In this document: piece after piece, positions 50,678-64,000 of the stretch
Layout: every line of letters starts with the position of its first letter
How positions within the stretch are numbered: position 1 is the first letter of the stretch
Assembly (NCBI RefSeq): GCF_036013975.1
Contig: NZ_CP107904.1
Coordinates: 930,001 to 994,000 of the forward strand
Length of the DNA stretch: 64,000 bases
Direction: 5' to 3'
From: Kitasatospora sp. NBC_00458
GTDB taxonomy: Bacteria; Actinomycetota; Actinomycetes; Streptomycetales; Streptomycetaceae
Translations under genes and position numbers: made by a program
The notes under the pieces: model-generated
What the model was told of the DNA's origin: nothing
The model's database searches: none
Seen by the model: the letters and a program-made list of their open reading frames with translations, nothing else

Positions 50678-52030
50678 ATGAGCAGCGACAGCACCACCGC
50701 CGGTGACCCGGCCGCCCCGCCGGCCACCACCCTGCTGCGGTTCGCCACCGCCGGATCCGTCGACGACGGCAAGTCCACGCTCGTCGGGCGCCTGCTGTAC
50801 GACTCCAAGTCGGTGCTCGCCGACCAGATGGAGGCCGTGGAGCAGGCCTCGCGCTCGCGCGGCGCCGAGGGGCCGGACATGGCGCTGCTCACCGACGGGC
50901 TGCGCGCCGAGCGCGAGCAGGGCATCACCATCGACGTCGCCTACCGCTACTTCGCCACCTCCCGGCGGCGGTTCATCCTCGCCGACACGCCGGGCCACGT
51001 GCAGTACACCCGGAACATGGTGACCGGCGCCTCCACCGCCGAGCTGACGGTCATCCTGGTCGACGCCCGCAACGGCGTCGTCGAGCAGACCCGGCGGCAC
51101 GCCGCCATCGCCGCCCTCCTGCGCGTCCCGCACGTCGTCCTCGCGGTCAACAAGATGGACCTCGTCGACTACCGGGAGCCCGTGTTCGCGCGGATCGCCC
51201 GGGAGTTCACGGCGTACGCCACCGAGCTGGGCGTCCCCGAGGTGACCGCCATCCCGGTGTCGGCGCTGCGCGGGGACAACGTCGTCGAACCGTCCGCGCG
51301 GATGGACTGGTACGGCGGCCGCACCGTGCTGGAGCACCTGGAGTCGGTGGAGGTGGGCGACGGGGCGGCGGGCGGCTCCTCCCGCTTCCCCGTCCAGGTG
51401 GTGATCCGGCACGAGGGGGAGCGCCACTACGCCGGCCAGCTGCTCACGGGCCGGTTCCGGGTCGGCGAGACGGTGACGGTGCAGCCGTCCGGCCGGGTCA
51501 CCACCATCGCGGCGCTCGACCTCCTCGGGCAGTCGGCGGACGTCGTGTCGGCGGGCTCCTCGCTCAGTGTCCGGCTCGCCGACGAGATCGACGTCGGCCG
51601 CGGCGACATGCTCACCTCCGGACCGCGGCCGCCGCGGATCACCAGGGAGATCGACGCGACGGTGTGCCACGTCGCGGACGCGCCGCTCACCGTCGGCCAG
51701 CGGGTGCTGCTCAAGCACACCACCCGCACCGTGAAGGCGATCGTCGAGGACATCCCGTCGCGGCTCACGCTCGACGACCTCTCCCAGCACCCGCGGCCCG
51801 GCCGGCTCGTCGCCAACGACATCGGCCGGGTCAGGGTGCGCACCGCCGACCCGCTCGCCGTCGACTCCTACGCGGACTCCCGGCGGACCGGCTCGTTCCT
51901 CCTGATCGACCCGGCGGACGGCACCACGCTGGCCGCCGGCATGGTGGGCGACTCGTTCGCGGCCGCGGCGCCGGCGTCGGCGGCCTCCGCGGCGGCGTCG
52001 GGCTCCGACGCGGACGGGTGGGACTTCTAG
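50678..52030 (+). CDS. cysN: Sulfate adenylyltransferase subunit 1 (GTPase)
   Basis: Large subunit of ATP sulfurylase, 450 residues, an EF-Tu-like GTPase. G1 loop GSVDDGKST at 26-34, DTPGHVQYTRNM as G3 and NKMDL as G4 are all present; beta-barrel domains 2 and 3 follow (RFPVQVVIRHEGERHYAGQL). GTP hydrolysis drives APS formation by CysD. No APS-kinase domain is fused at the C-terminus, consistent with the separate cysC. The last 20 residues are Ala-rich. A strong hairpin follows the stop by 18 bases. Confidence 0.95.
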   Translation: MSSDSTTAGDPAAPPATTLLRFATAGSVDDGKSTLVGRLLYDSKSVLADQMEAVEQASRSRGAEGPDMALLTDGLRAEREQGITIDVAYRYFATSRRRFILADTPGHVQYTRNMVTGASTAELTVILVDARNGVVEQTRRHAAIAALLRVPHVVLAVNKMDLVDYREPVFARIAREFTAYATELGVPEVTAIPVSALRGDNVVEPSARMDWYGGRTVLEHLESVEVGDGAAGGSSRFPVQVVIRHEGERHYAGQLLTGRFRVGETVTVQPSGRVTTIAALDLLGQSADVVSAGSSLSVRLADEIDVGRGDMLTSGPRPPRITREIDATVCHVADAPLTVGQRVLLKHTTRTVKAIVEDIPSRLTLDDLSQHPRPGRLVANDIGRVRVRTADPLAVDSYADSRRTGSFLLIDPADGTTLAAGMVGDSFAAAAPASAASAAASGSDADGWDF

Positions 52031-52182
52031 GCCCTCGCTCTCGGATCCCACCGGCCGCGTGCCCCGCCCTGGCGGGGCACGCGGCCGGTGCGGCGTGACG
52101 GACGGCCCCGGGGCGGACACCGCTCCTCCTCCTTCGCCGGGACCGGAGGGGTCGCCTGTTCGCCGTCGAATCGATCGGACAT
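52027..52182 (-). CDS. Possible small minus-strand gene
   Basis: Frame of 51 codons starting MSDRFDGEQATPPVPAKEEE and ending in an Arg/Gly/Pro-rich stretch. GGGAGGA stands seven bases before its ATG, a good ribosome-binding site. Against it, the second half is encoded across the cysN hairpin and the stop lies inside the cysN end. No family recognised. If real, it would be transcribed from the AT-richer region at 52190-52300. Confidence 0.3.
   Translation of the reverse strand: MSDRFDGEQATPPVPAKEEERCPPRGRPSRRTGRVPRQGGARGRWDPRARA
52049..52090. terminator. Strong hairpin after cysN
   Basis: Perfect inverted repeat with 20-base arms (52049-52068 and 52071-52090) around a 2-base centre, centred about 40 bases after the cysN stop. 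It is the strongest hairpin I found in the window and should end the sulfate-activation transcript. No T-tract follows. Confidence 0.85.
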
Positions 52183-52464
52183 GACGGTGTCCTCCCGTCC
52201 GTACGGATCGGGATGGGCGTGCATTTTCGGCCACGGCGAAATCCAGCCGAAATAATCGCACGAACGGGATCGGACGGTAGTATCGGTTTCCGCGCCTGAC
52301 CGGTGATCAAGCACTCGCCGTTCATTGGACATTGATGTCAGAGGGGCGTCGGCCGCCCCTCGGGTGGGGACGACGTGGGAAGTCGACGAGCCGCGCCCCC
52401 CGCTCCCACCCTCCGCACCGGAACCGACCACCCTTGGGACCGGCATGAATCCAGAGAGCGTCCA
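52183..52464. other. AT-richer intergenic region, possible promoter zone
   Basis: About 280 bases between the possible minus-strand small gene and the aldo-keto reductase gene. Composition drops in GC around 52220-52340 (GAAATAATCGCACG, TTCATTGGACATTGATG). TAGTAT at 52278-52283 would make a fair -10 element for the plus strand, but the matching -35 is weak. The region plausibly holds the promoter of the aldo-keto reductase gene. Confidence 0.4.
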
Positions 52465-53436
52465 TTGGTTTCCATAGCTCATTCCGATCTCGACGTCTTT
52501 CCCCTCTGTCTCGGCGGCAGCGTCTTCGGATGGAACGTCGACGAGCAGACGTCCTTCCGCATTCTCGACGCCTATGCCGAAGCGGGCGGGAACTTCATCG
52601 ACACCGCCGACTCCTACTCCCAGTGGGCCCCGGGGAACACCGGCGGGGAGTCCGAGTCCGTCATCGGCGACTGGCTGGCCGCGCGCGGCGGGCGGGACCG
52701 CTTCGTCATCGCCACCAAGGTGGGCCGGCTGAACGGACTGTCCGGGCTCACCGCGAAGGTCGTCCACCGCGCGGTGGAGGAGTCCCTGCGCCGTCTGCGG
52801 ACGGACCGCATCGACCTCTACTACACCCACGCGGACGACCCCGGCACCCCCCTGGAGGAGACCCTCACCGCCCTCGACGAGCTGGTCACGGCGGGGAAGG
52901 TGCGCCACACCGGCGCATCGAACCTCAGCGGCGCCAGGCTGGCCGAGTCCGTCGAGGTGTCGAGGCGTGCGGGCCTCGCCCCGTACGTGGCGGTCCAGCC
53001 CGCCTACAACCTCATGGAACGCGAGCCCTTCGAGAGCGGGATCGCCCCGGTCTGCGAGCGCGAGGGCATCGCCTGCGTCCCGTACTTCGCGCTGGCCCAG
53101 GGCTTCCTGACGGGCAAGTACCGCGAGGGCGCGCCGGCCGTCACGAGCATCCGCGGCGACGCGGCACGGCCGTACGGCGAGACGGCCCGCGGCCGCGCGG
53201 TGGTCCGGGTCCTGGACTCGGTCGCCGCCGAGCACGGCACCGCCCCCGCGGCCGTCGCGCTGGCCTGGCTGAGGGCACAGCCCCACGTCGTGGCCCCGCT
53301 CGCCAGCAGCAGGACGCCCGAGCAGCTCGCCGACCTGGTCCCGGGCGCGACCCTGGAACTCTCCCCGGCCGAACTGCGGGCGCTGGACCTGGCGTCGCGG
53401 ACCACCGAGGCGGACCGCCGTGCGCACGCCGGCTGA
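52465..53436 (+). CDS. Aldo/keto reductase
   Basis: TIM-barrel NADPH-dependent reductase of 323 residues. The tetrad is visible: Asp and Tyr in NFIDTADSYSQW, Lys in VIATKVG, and His in LYYTHADDPGTPLEE. The C-terminal ASSRTPEQL segment binds the cofactor phosphate. It reduces an aldehyde or ketone, possibly on the seven-carbon amino acid or the polyketide part. TTG at 52465 is chosen because homologues begin near SIAHSDLDVFPLCLGG and AGAGAG precedes it by six bases; an in-frame GTG at 52375 would add 30 residues of unlikely composition. Confidence 0.85.
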   Translation: MVSIAHSDLDVFPLCLGGSVFGWNVDEQTSFRILDAYAEAGGNFIDTADSYSQWAPGNTGGESESVIGDWLAARGGRDRFVIATKVGRLNGLSGLTAKVVHRAVEESLRRLRTDRIDLYYTHADDPGTPLEETLTALDELVTAGKVRHTGASNLSGARLAESVEVSRRAGLAPYVAVQPAYNLMEREPFESGIAPVCEREGIACVPYFALAQGFLTGKYREGAPAVTSIRGDAARPYGETARGRAVVRVLDSVAAEHGTAPAAVALAWLRAQPHVVAPLASSRTPEQLADLVPGATLELSPAELRALDLASRTTEADRRAHAG

Positions 53437-53449
53437 GGGCGGGGTCGCC

Positions 53450-54040
53450 GTGTCCACCGCCCCCCACACCGTCGTGATCGGGTTCGACGCCCTCAAGTCG
53501 TTCATCCCGGTGGCGCGCGACGAGTACGAGGCCTGCACCCCCCAGGATCCGCCCTCCTGCTTCGCGCTCCTGCTGGGGACCGTCGTCGACGGTGTCGCCG
53601 CCGTCACCTCGACCCACTTCGCGACCAACGTCCGGGCCACCGACCCGCAGGCGCTGGAGGAGTTCGCGAGGTCGATAGGGCCGTGCTTCGGAGCCGCCTA
53701 CCGGAACCCGCGCCGGGGATTCTGGTGCAGCTCGCAGGACCTGCTCCGGATCCACCGGCAGGCGGACCGCGACGGCGTCGAGATCCTCGGCTCGGTGCAC
53801 CTGCATCCGGACTGGCACCGGATCGGCCCGCCCGAGGAGCGCGGACTGCGGATCAGTGAGGAGCCGACGCCGATGGACCGCTACATGTTCGACAACAGCC
53901 GGTACCCGGTGAACATGATCTGCTACCTGGAGTCCGGCCCGCAGGGGGTCTCCGCCGCGCTCGCGGCCTGGGGTCCTCCCCCCGAGGGCGGGGACGCGGC
54001 GCCGTGCCCCCGCCTCCAGCTGAGGTTCGGCGCGTCCTGA
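53450..54040 (+). CDS. JAMM-like (Mov34/MPN) domain protein
   Basis: Protein of 196 residues. The segment VEILGSVHLHPDWHRIG (about residues 107-123) matches the HxHP core of JAMM metallopeptidases, with an upstream strand FALLLGTVVDGVAAVT holding no clear catalytic Glu, and a later EEPTPMDRYMF in the place of the SxxD ligands. The zinc site therefore looks altered. Relatives remove ubiquitin-like or carrier proteins, so action on a carrier conjugate is conceivable but unproven. GTG at 53450 follows GAGGGCGGGG; the in-frame GTG at 53420 overlaps the reductase gene and would add ten residues. Confidence 0.62.
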   Translation: MSTAPHTVVIGFDALKSFIPVARDEYEACTPQDPPSCFALLLGTVVDGVAAVTSTHFATNVRATDPQALEEFARSIGPCFGAAYRNPRRGFWCSSQDLLRIHRQADRDGVEILGSVHLHPDWHRIGPPEERGLRISEEPTPMDRYMFDNSRYPVNMICYLESGPQGVSAALAAWGPPPEGGDAAPCPRLQLRFGAS

Positions 54041-54066
54041 CGGACGGCGGGGACCCGGCGGGGGTT

Positions 54067-54094
54067 CCGGTGCTGCGGTCCGCTGCAGCACCGG
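54067..54094. terminator. Hairpin between convergent genes
   Basis: Perfect 10-base inverted repeat (CCGGTGCTGC at 54067-54076 and its complement at 54085-54094) with an 8-base loop, flanked by G- and C-runs. It lies between the JAMM-like gene and the convergent MFS gene and could serve both. Confidence 0.65.
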
Positions 54095-54157
54095 GCCCCC
54101 GTCAGGCCCGCCCCGTCATGCCTACCGCCTCAGGCCTGCCTCCGCGCGCCCACCGCC

Positions 54158-55504
54158 TCACGCCTGCCGGCGGGCGCCGATGGCCGCCGCGCCCAGCACA
54201 CACGCCGCGGCGGCCGTGAGGTAGGCGAGGTGGTAGCCCGCGAGCTGGTCGTCGGTGGTCGCCGCGACCAGGACCATCACCGCCACCCCCACACTCGCGC
54301 CGATCTGCTGCGTCACGACGTTCACCGCCCCGGCGACGGCGTGCTGCTCCCCCGGGACACCGCCGAGCCCGGCGGACGTCATCGAGGGGAAGTTCAGCCC
54401 CTGCCCGATGCCGCTGAGCACCAGGCCGGGCAGCACGTACAGCACGTAGTTCCCGTCGTCCGGCGTGCCCACCCACAGCCCGGTGCCCACACCGATCAGG
54501 ACCAGTCCGACCGCCATCAGCGTTCGCGGGGCGTACGTGGCCAGCAGGCGCCCGGTGGCGAAGTTGGCGGTGAGGAACACGGCCAGGGACATCGGCACCA
54601 GGGCGAGGCCGGACTCGAACGGGGAGTAGTCCAGCATCCCCTGCAGGTAGAGCGGTGCGAAGAACAGCATCCCGACCGACCCCATGTACTGCAGGAACGC
54701 CGCCAGGCTCGCGGCCCGCACCGAGGCGATCCGGAACAGGCCCAGCGGGAGCACCGGGTCGTCGGTGCGGTGCTCCCGCACGACGAACAGCACCAGGAGG
54801 ACCGCCGCCGCGGCGAGCAGGCCCCACGCCGAAGCGCCGTCGCTGCTCACGCCGACGATCAGCAGGGTGAGGCCGAGGGTTCCCGAGAACGCTCCGGGCA
54901 GGTCCAGCCGCCCGCGGTGCCCGGCACCGTCGGGCAGTCCGGCGCGCGTCGCGGCCAGCACGGCCGCCCCCAGCAGCACCGAGAACCACAGCACCGAGCG
55001 CCAGCCGAAGAACTGGGTCAGGACGCCGCCCAGCATCACCCCGCCGCTGAAGCTCGCGGCGCCGACCGCCGCGTACACGCTGAGGGCCCGGTTGCGCGCC
55101 GGACCGGCCGGGAAGGTCTCGGTGAGCAGGGCCAGCGCGGCCGGCCCCGACAGGGCGGCGCCGATGCCCTGGGCGGCGCGCGCGCCCAGCAGCACCCCGG
55201 TCCCGGGGGCCACCGCCCCGACCAGCGCGGACACGGTGAACAGGGCGACACCGACCTCGAACACCCGCCGCCGTCCGAGGACGTCGGCGAGGCGGCCGCC
55301 CACCAGCAGGAACCCGGCGAACGTGACGGCGTAGGCGGTCATGACCCACTGGAGCGTGCTGTCGCCCAAGTGGAAGCGCTCTCCGATGGACGGCAGTGCG
55401 GCGTTGAGCACTCCGAGACCGCTCACGTCCAGCGCGAGCGCCCCGGCGAGTACGCCGAGTGCGAGGCCCGGACGGTGCAGCGACTGGACCACGGTGTCGG
55501 TCAT
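54158..55504 (-). CDS. MFS transporter, drug:H+ antiporter type
   Basis: Membrane protein of 448 residues on the minus strand with twelve or more hydrophobic segments. Motif A is GGRLADVLGRRRVFEVG (about 69-85), motif C-like glycine runs occur in GIGAALSGPAALALLTETFP, and ALDVSGLGVLNAALPSIGERF at the start is typical of multidrug antiporters of the DHA2/EmrB kind. A second exporter beside the EntS-like one suggests resistance or export of an intermediate. It is divergent from the hybrid synthase gene across a 1.2-kb gap. Confidence 0.87.
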   Translation of the reverse strand: MTDTVVQSLHRPGLALGVLAGALALDVSGLGVLNAALPSIGERFHLGDSTLQWVMTAYAVTFAGFLLVGGRLADVLGRRRVFEVGVALFTVSALVGAVAPGTGVLLGARAAQGIGAALSGPAALALLTETFPAGPARNRALSVYAAVGAASFSGGVMLGGVLTQFFGWRSVLWFSVLLGAAVLAATRAGLPDGAGHRGRLDLPGAFSGTLGLTLLIVGVSSDGASAWGLLAAAAVLLVLFVVREHRTDDPVLPLGLFRIASVRAASLAAFLQYMGSVGMLFFAPLYLQGMLDYSPFESGLALVPMSLAVFLTANFATGRLLATYAPRTLMAVGLVLIGVGTGLWVGTPDDGNYVLYVLPGLVLSGIGQGLNFPSMTSAGLGGVPGEQHAVAGAVNVVTQQIGASVGVAVMVLVAATTDDQLAGYHLAYLTAAAACVLGAAAIGARRQA

Positions 55505-56704
55505 GCGCGCCTGCCGTCCCGGTGACAGCCGGCGGTGGCCCGGCCGGTGTGGTCGCCGCGCCGCGGCCCGCTGGACGCTCCCCGGGGAGTCTGCGGCCCG
55601 GTGGCCCCGGACCGCGCACCGGGAGGGGCGGACACGGGTACTCGGTGGTGCGGGGAAGGTCCGGCCGGGGAGCCGCCAGTGCGAACTGACGCTGTATCAG
55701 GAATCTCAACTGCCATGGTGGTCAGCTTGCATCGGCCACTCATCCGCTGTCCACCCCACCCCGTGCGCACACGACGGTCGAGTACCCTCCGGCGGTTTCC
55801 CCCGGTCGGCCCGGCCCTCGCGGGCGCCGGGGGAGGCGCCGGGGAAGGCGCCTCGGACGAGGCCGCGGACGGGGCCGCAAAGGGCTTCCCATGGAACCTT
55901 CAGGCCCTCACCTCTGAGGGGAACGAACCGGACACTTTAGCGATCAAATCTCGCCACTCCCCGAGCAGTCGCCCGAACCTGCGCAATCCTGTGGTCGATG
56001 CACTCTTCGTGCACGTGGGTGGGTGGGGAGATCCAGCGCTGCGGAGTCCTCGGCAGCGGAAGCGCCCGGCAGACCGATCGTCAAGAGCCATATGCGCCGG
56101 CGGCAGTTACACAGTTGACCTGCTGATTCTTGCTTTGCGTTCACCCGAGCAACCTCGAAGACCCTGATCCCCGCCACGCGCCGCCGAGCCGTGCGGCCGG
56201 AGTCCCGGGCATTCCTGCGCGCCACGAGAGGAGCGGCATTGCCCCAGCGTGAGCCCACCCATGTCATGTGCAGGTCGAGATCATCCGCGTCCGCGCATCC
56301 GCCGGCCGAGGCTCCGGACGCCCGGCACGGGTCGCCGGCCTGCCCCAACGTGCCTCCCCCCTAAGCCTTTTCACCCCACACCCAGGACACCGCCGACGGT
56401 GCGGACGAGCCGTCCCGCGGGTCGGAACGGTGCCGTACCACCGCAGGCAACCGCCCGCTCCCCCTCCCTGCCCCGCTCCCTCATCCCCGCCCCGCTCCCT
56501 TCATCCCTTCCGGTCTCCCCCGCCGCCCGTCGGCCCCACCCCGCCCCCGGTGCGGCGGACCGGAGACCCGCCTCCGCACGAGCGGCCCCCGGGTCCCGCC
56601 GCCCGTGCACCGACCGCCCCGGGCCGTGACCGCCCACGGCCGCCCGCGGCCTGCCGTGAAACCCGCCACCCGCCCGTCCCATCCGCCCTGCTGAGGGAGT
56701 CGCC
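55505..56704. other. 1.2-kb region without a supportable gene
   Basis: Between divergent MFS and hybrid synthase genes. Small hairpins occur at 55833-55854 (arms GAGGCGCC/GGCGCCTC) and 55905-55920 (CCCTCA/TGAGGG). From about 55920 to 56170 the base composition is closer to AT-balanced and includes TTGACC at 56115-56120. From about 56370 to 56560 the plus strand is a long pyrimidine-rich tract (runs of C and CT). Open frames here have no recognisable family and no good ribosome-binding site. It probably holds the promoter of the synthase gene and perhaps the remains of an older element. Confidence 0.5.
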
Positions 56705-62790
<6,086 letters not shown>

Positions 62791-62794
<4 letters not shown>

Positions 62795-64000
62795 CCGAAA
62801 CCCTGCACTCCGAGTTCGTCGCGCAAGCGGTCAAGAACCCCGACGCGACCGCGGTCTACTCCGACGCCGGCGTCCTGACCTACGGCGAACTGAACGAGCG
62901 GTCCCGGGTGCTGGCCGAGCGGCTCGTCGCCGACGGCGCGGGACCGGGCGTCCCGGTCGGCATCTGCGTCGAGCGCACCCCCGACCTGCTGGTCGGGATC
63001 CTGGCCGCCCTGCGCTCCGGCTCCTGCTACCTGCCGCTCGACCCGAACTACCCCGCCGACCGGCTGACCTTCATGGTCCAGGACAGCGGGACCCGCCTGC
63101 TGCTCACCACGCCCGCCTCCCGGGCCGCCTGCCCGGCCGGCCCGACCGTCGTCGTGCTCGGCGAGGGCGTGACGACCGAGCCCGGCGCGCGGCCCGTGCC
63201 GGTCGTGCCCGAGGACACCGCGTACGTCATCTACACCTCGGGCTCCACCGGCAGGCCCAAGGGCGTGGCCGTCCGGCACGCCGGCGTCGTGGCGATGCTC
63301 ACCGAGATGGACCGGGTGCTGGAGGGCTGCGACCTGAGCGGGGTCTCGGCGGCCAGCTCGGTCTGCTTCGACATGTCCGTGATGGAGATCTTCAACGCAC
63401 TGTGCCGCGGCGGCGCCGTCGTGCTCGTCGAGAGCGCGGTCCACCTGCCGGAGAGCCGGTACGCCGACCGGATCACCCACCTGAACGTGGTCCCGTCGGT
63501 GATGAACGGCCTGCTCGACGCCGGGGCCCTGCCCCCGAACGTGCGCTCGGTCGTGTTCGGCGGCGAGGCCCTGCGCCGCAAACTGGCCGACCGGACCTAC
63601 CGGGAGACCGGCGCCGAGCGGGTGTTCAACGCCTACGGCCCCACCGAGGGGACCGTCTTCTGCTCGTTCGGCCCCGTCCCCGAGGACGGCACCGACGAGC
63701 CGACCATCGGGCCGCCGACCACCGGCGACCGGGTCTACGTGCTCGACGGGGAGCTGAGGCCGCTCCCACCCGGCGAGGCCGGCGAGCTCTACCTCGGCGG
63801 CGCCGGCCTCGCGCACGGCTACGTCAACCGGCCGCGCACCACGGCCGAGCGCTTCGTGCCCGACCCGTTCCGCAGCGGCGAGCGCATGTACCGCACCGGG
63901 GACGTCGTCGCGTTCACCGAGGACGGCGAGCTCCGGTTCCTCGGCCGCACCGACCACCAGGTGAAGCTGCGCGGCTACCGCATCGAGCTGGAGGAGGTCG
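62791..64000 (+). CDS. NRPS starting with an adenylation domain, cut by the window end
   Basis: Open from a GTG at 62791 (overlapping the synthase stop, gtga) to the window end, 403 codons, so the 3' part is missing. The adenylation domain begins at residue 1: LTYGELNERS, YLPLDPNYPADRL, YTSGSTGRPKG (148-158), SSVCFDMSVMEIF, NAYGPTEGTVF, YRTGDVVAFTEDGEL and DHQVKLRGYRIELEE. Specificity positions by eye are D-M-M-N-V-G-A-V-F, unrecognised. There is no condensation domain of its own; the one at the end of the preceding synthase serves it, so the C-A junction is split between two proteins. A carrier domain should follow beyond the edge. Confidence 0.92.

Noticed and set aside
49171..52030. cysC-cysD-cysN as primary sulfate assimilation
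   Set aside because: No PAPS or sulfite reductase genes are nearby, and a sulfotransferase shares the cluster; a dedicated PAPS supply is the better reading.
55944..56348. Minus-strand frame of 134 codons in the gene-free region
   Set aside because: No ribosome-binding site, no recognisable family, and composition unlike coding sequence of this genome.

Overview
The window is very GC-rich, with GTG, TTG and probably CTG starts, 4-base gene overlaps and actinomycete gene families throughout. It reads as a piece of a Streptomyces or Kitasatospora-type chromosome. It holds two gene blocks that look functionally unrelated, joined near 25.0-26.2 kb.

Block 1 (1 to about 25.0 kb, all + strand, almost every gene overlapping the next) is a Wzx/Wzy-type extracellular polysaccharide locus. 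In order it has a cut glycosyltransferase, two Wzz-like membrane proteins with degenerate kinase domains, an asparagine synthase, a dehydrogenase/Gfo-Idh fusion, a heparinase-type lyase, a beta-helix lipoprotein and an O-antigen-ligase/polymerase. It continues with a second glycosyltransferase, a sugar C-methyltransferase, a glucose-1-phosphate cytidylyltransferase, a PIG-L deacetylase, a sugar epimerase, a DUF4910-type aminopeptidase-like protein, a flippase, a GT2 glycosyltransferase, a pyruvyl transferase, an RmlC-type epimerase and a class III aminotransferase. A hairpin at 24993-25020 separates it from a convergent PAP2 phosphatase gene.

Block 2 (about 26.1 kb to the right edge) is a hybrid NRPS/PKS biosynthetic cluster. 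Its centre (34.2-43.8 kb) is an amino-group-carrier-protein pathway: a LysW-like 55-residue carrier ending in EDWGE, LysX-, LysY-, LysZ- and LysK-like enzymes, a split transketolase and a DegT aminotransferase. Two adjacent unassigned genes sit where vazabitide and azinomycin clusters carry the aziridine-forming pair Vzb10/11 (AziU3/U2). A sulfotransferase and a full PAPS-making set (cysC, cysD, cysN) complete the logic: extend carrier-bound glutamate by two carbons, aminate, sulfate a hydroxyl, then expel sulfate to close an aziridine. The expected building block is a 1-azabicyclo[3.1.0]hexane amino acid as in azinomycin, ficellomycin and vazabitide.

Around this core are assembly and tailoring genes: a C-A-T NRPS, an unusual thioesterase/acyl-CoA-dehydrogenase fusion, a P450, a GNAT acetyltransferase, a free-standing PCP, A and C trio, an ACP-KS-AT-AT-ACP-C hybrid synthase with two dissimilar AT domains, and an adenylation protein cut by the window end. 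Two MFS exporters, a VOC protein, an aldo-keto reductase and a JAMM-like protein accompany them. No pathway-specific regulator, MbtH protein or phosphopantetheinyl transferase is visible, so the cluster probably continues to the right. The combination suggests an aziridine-containing peptide/polyketide hybrid that I cannot match to a known product.
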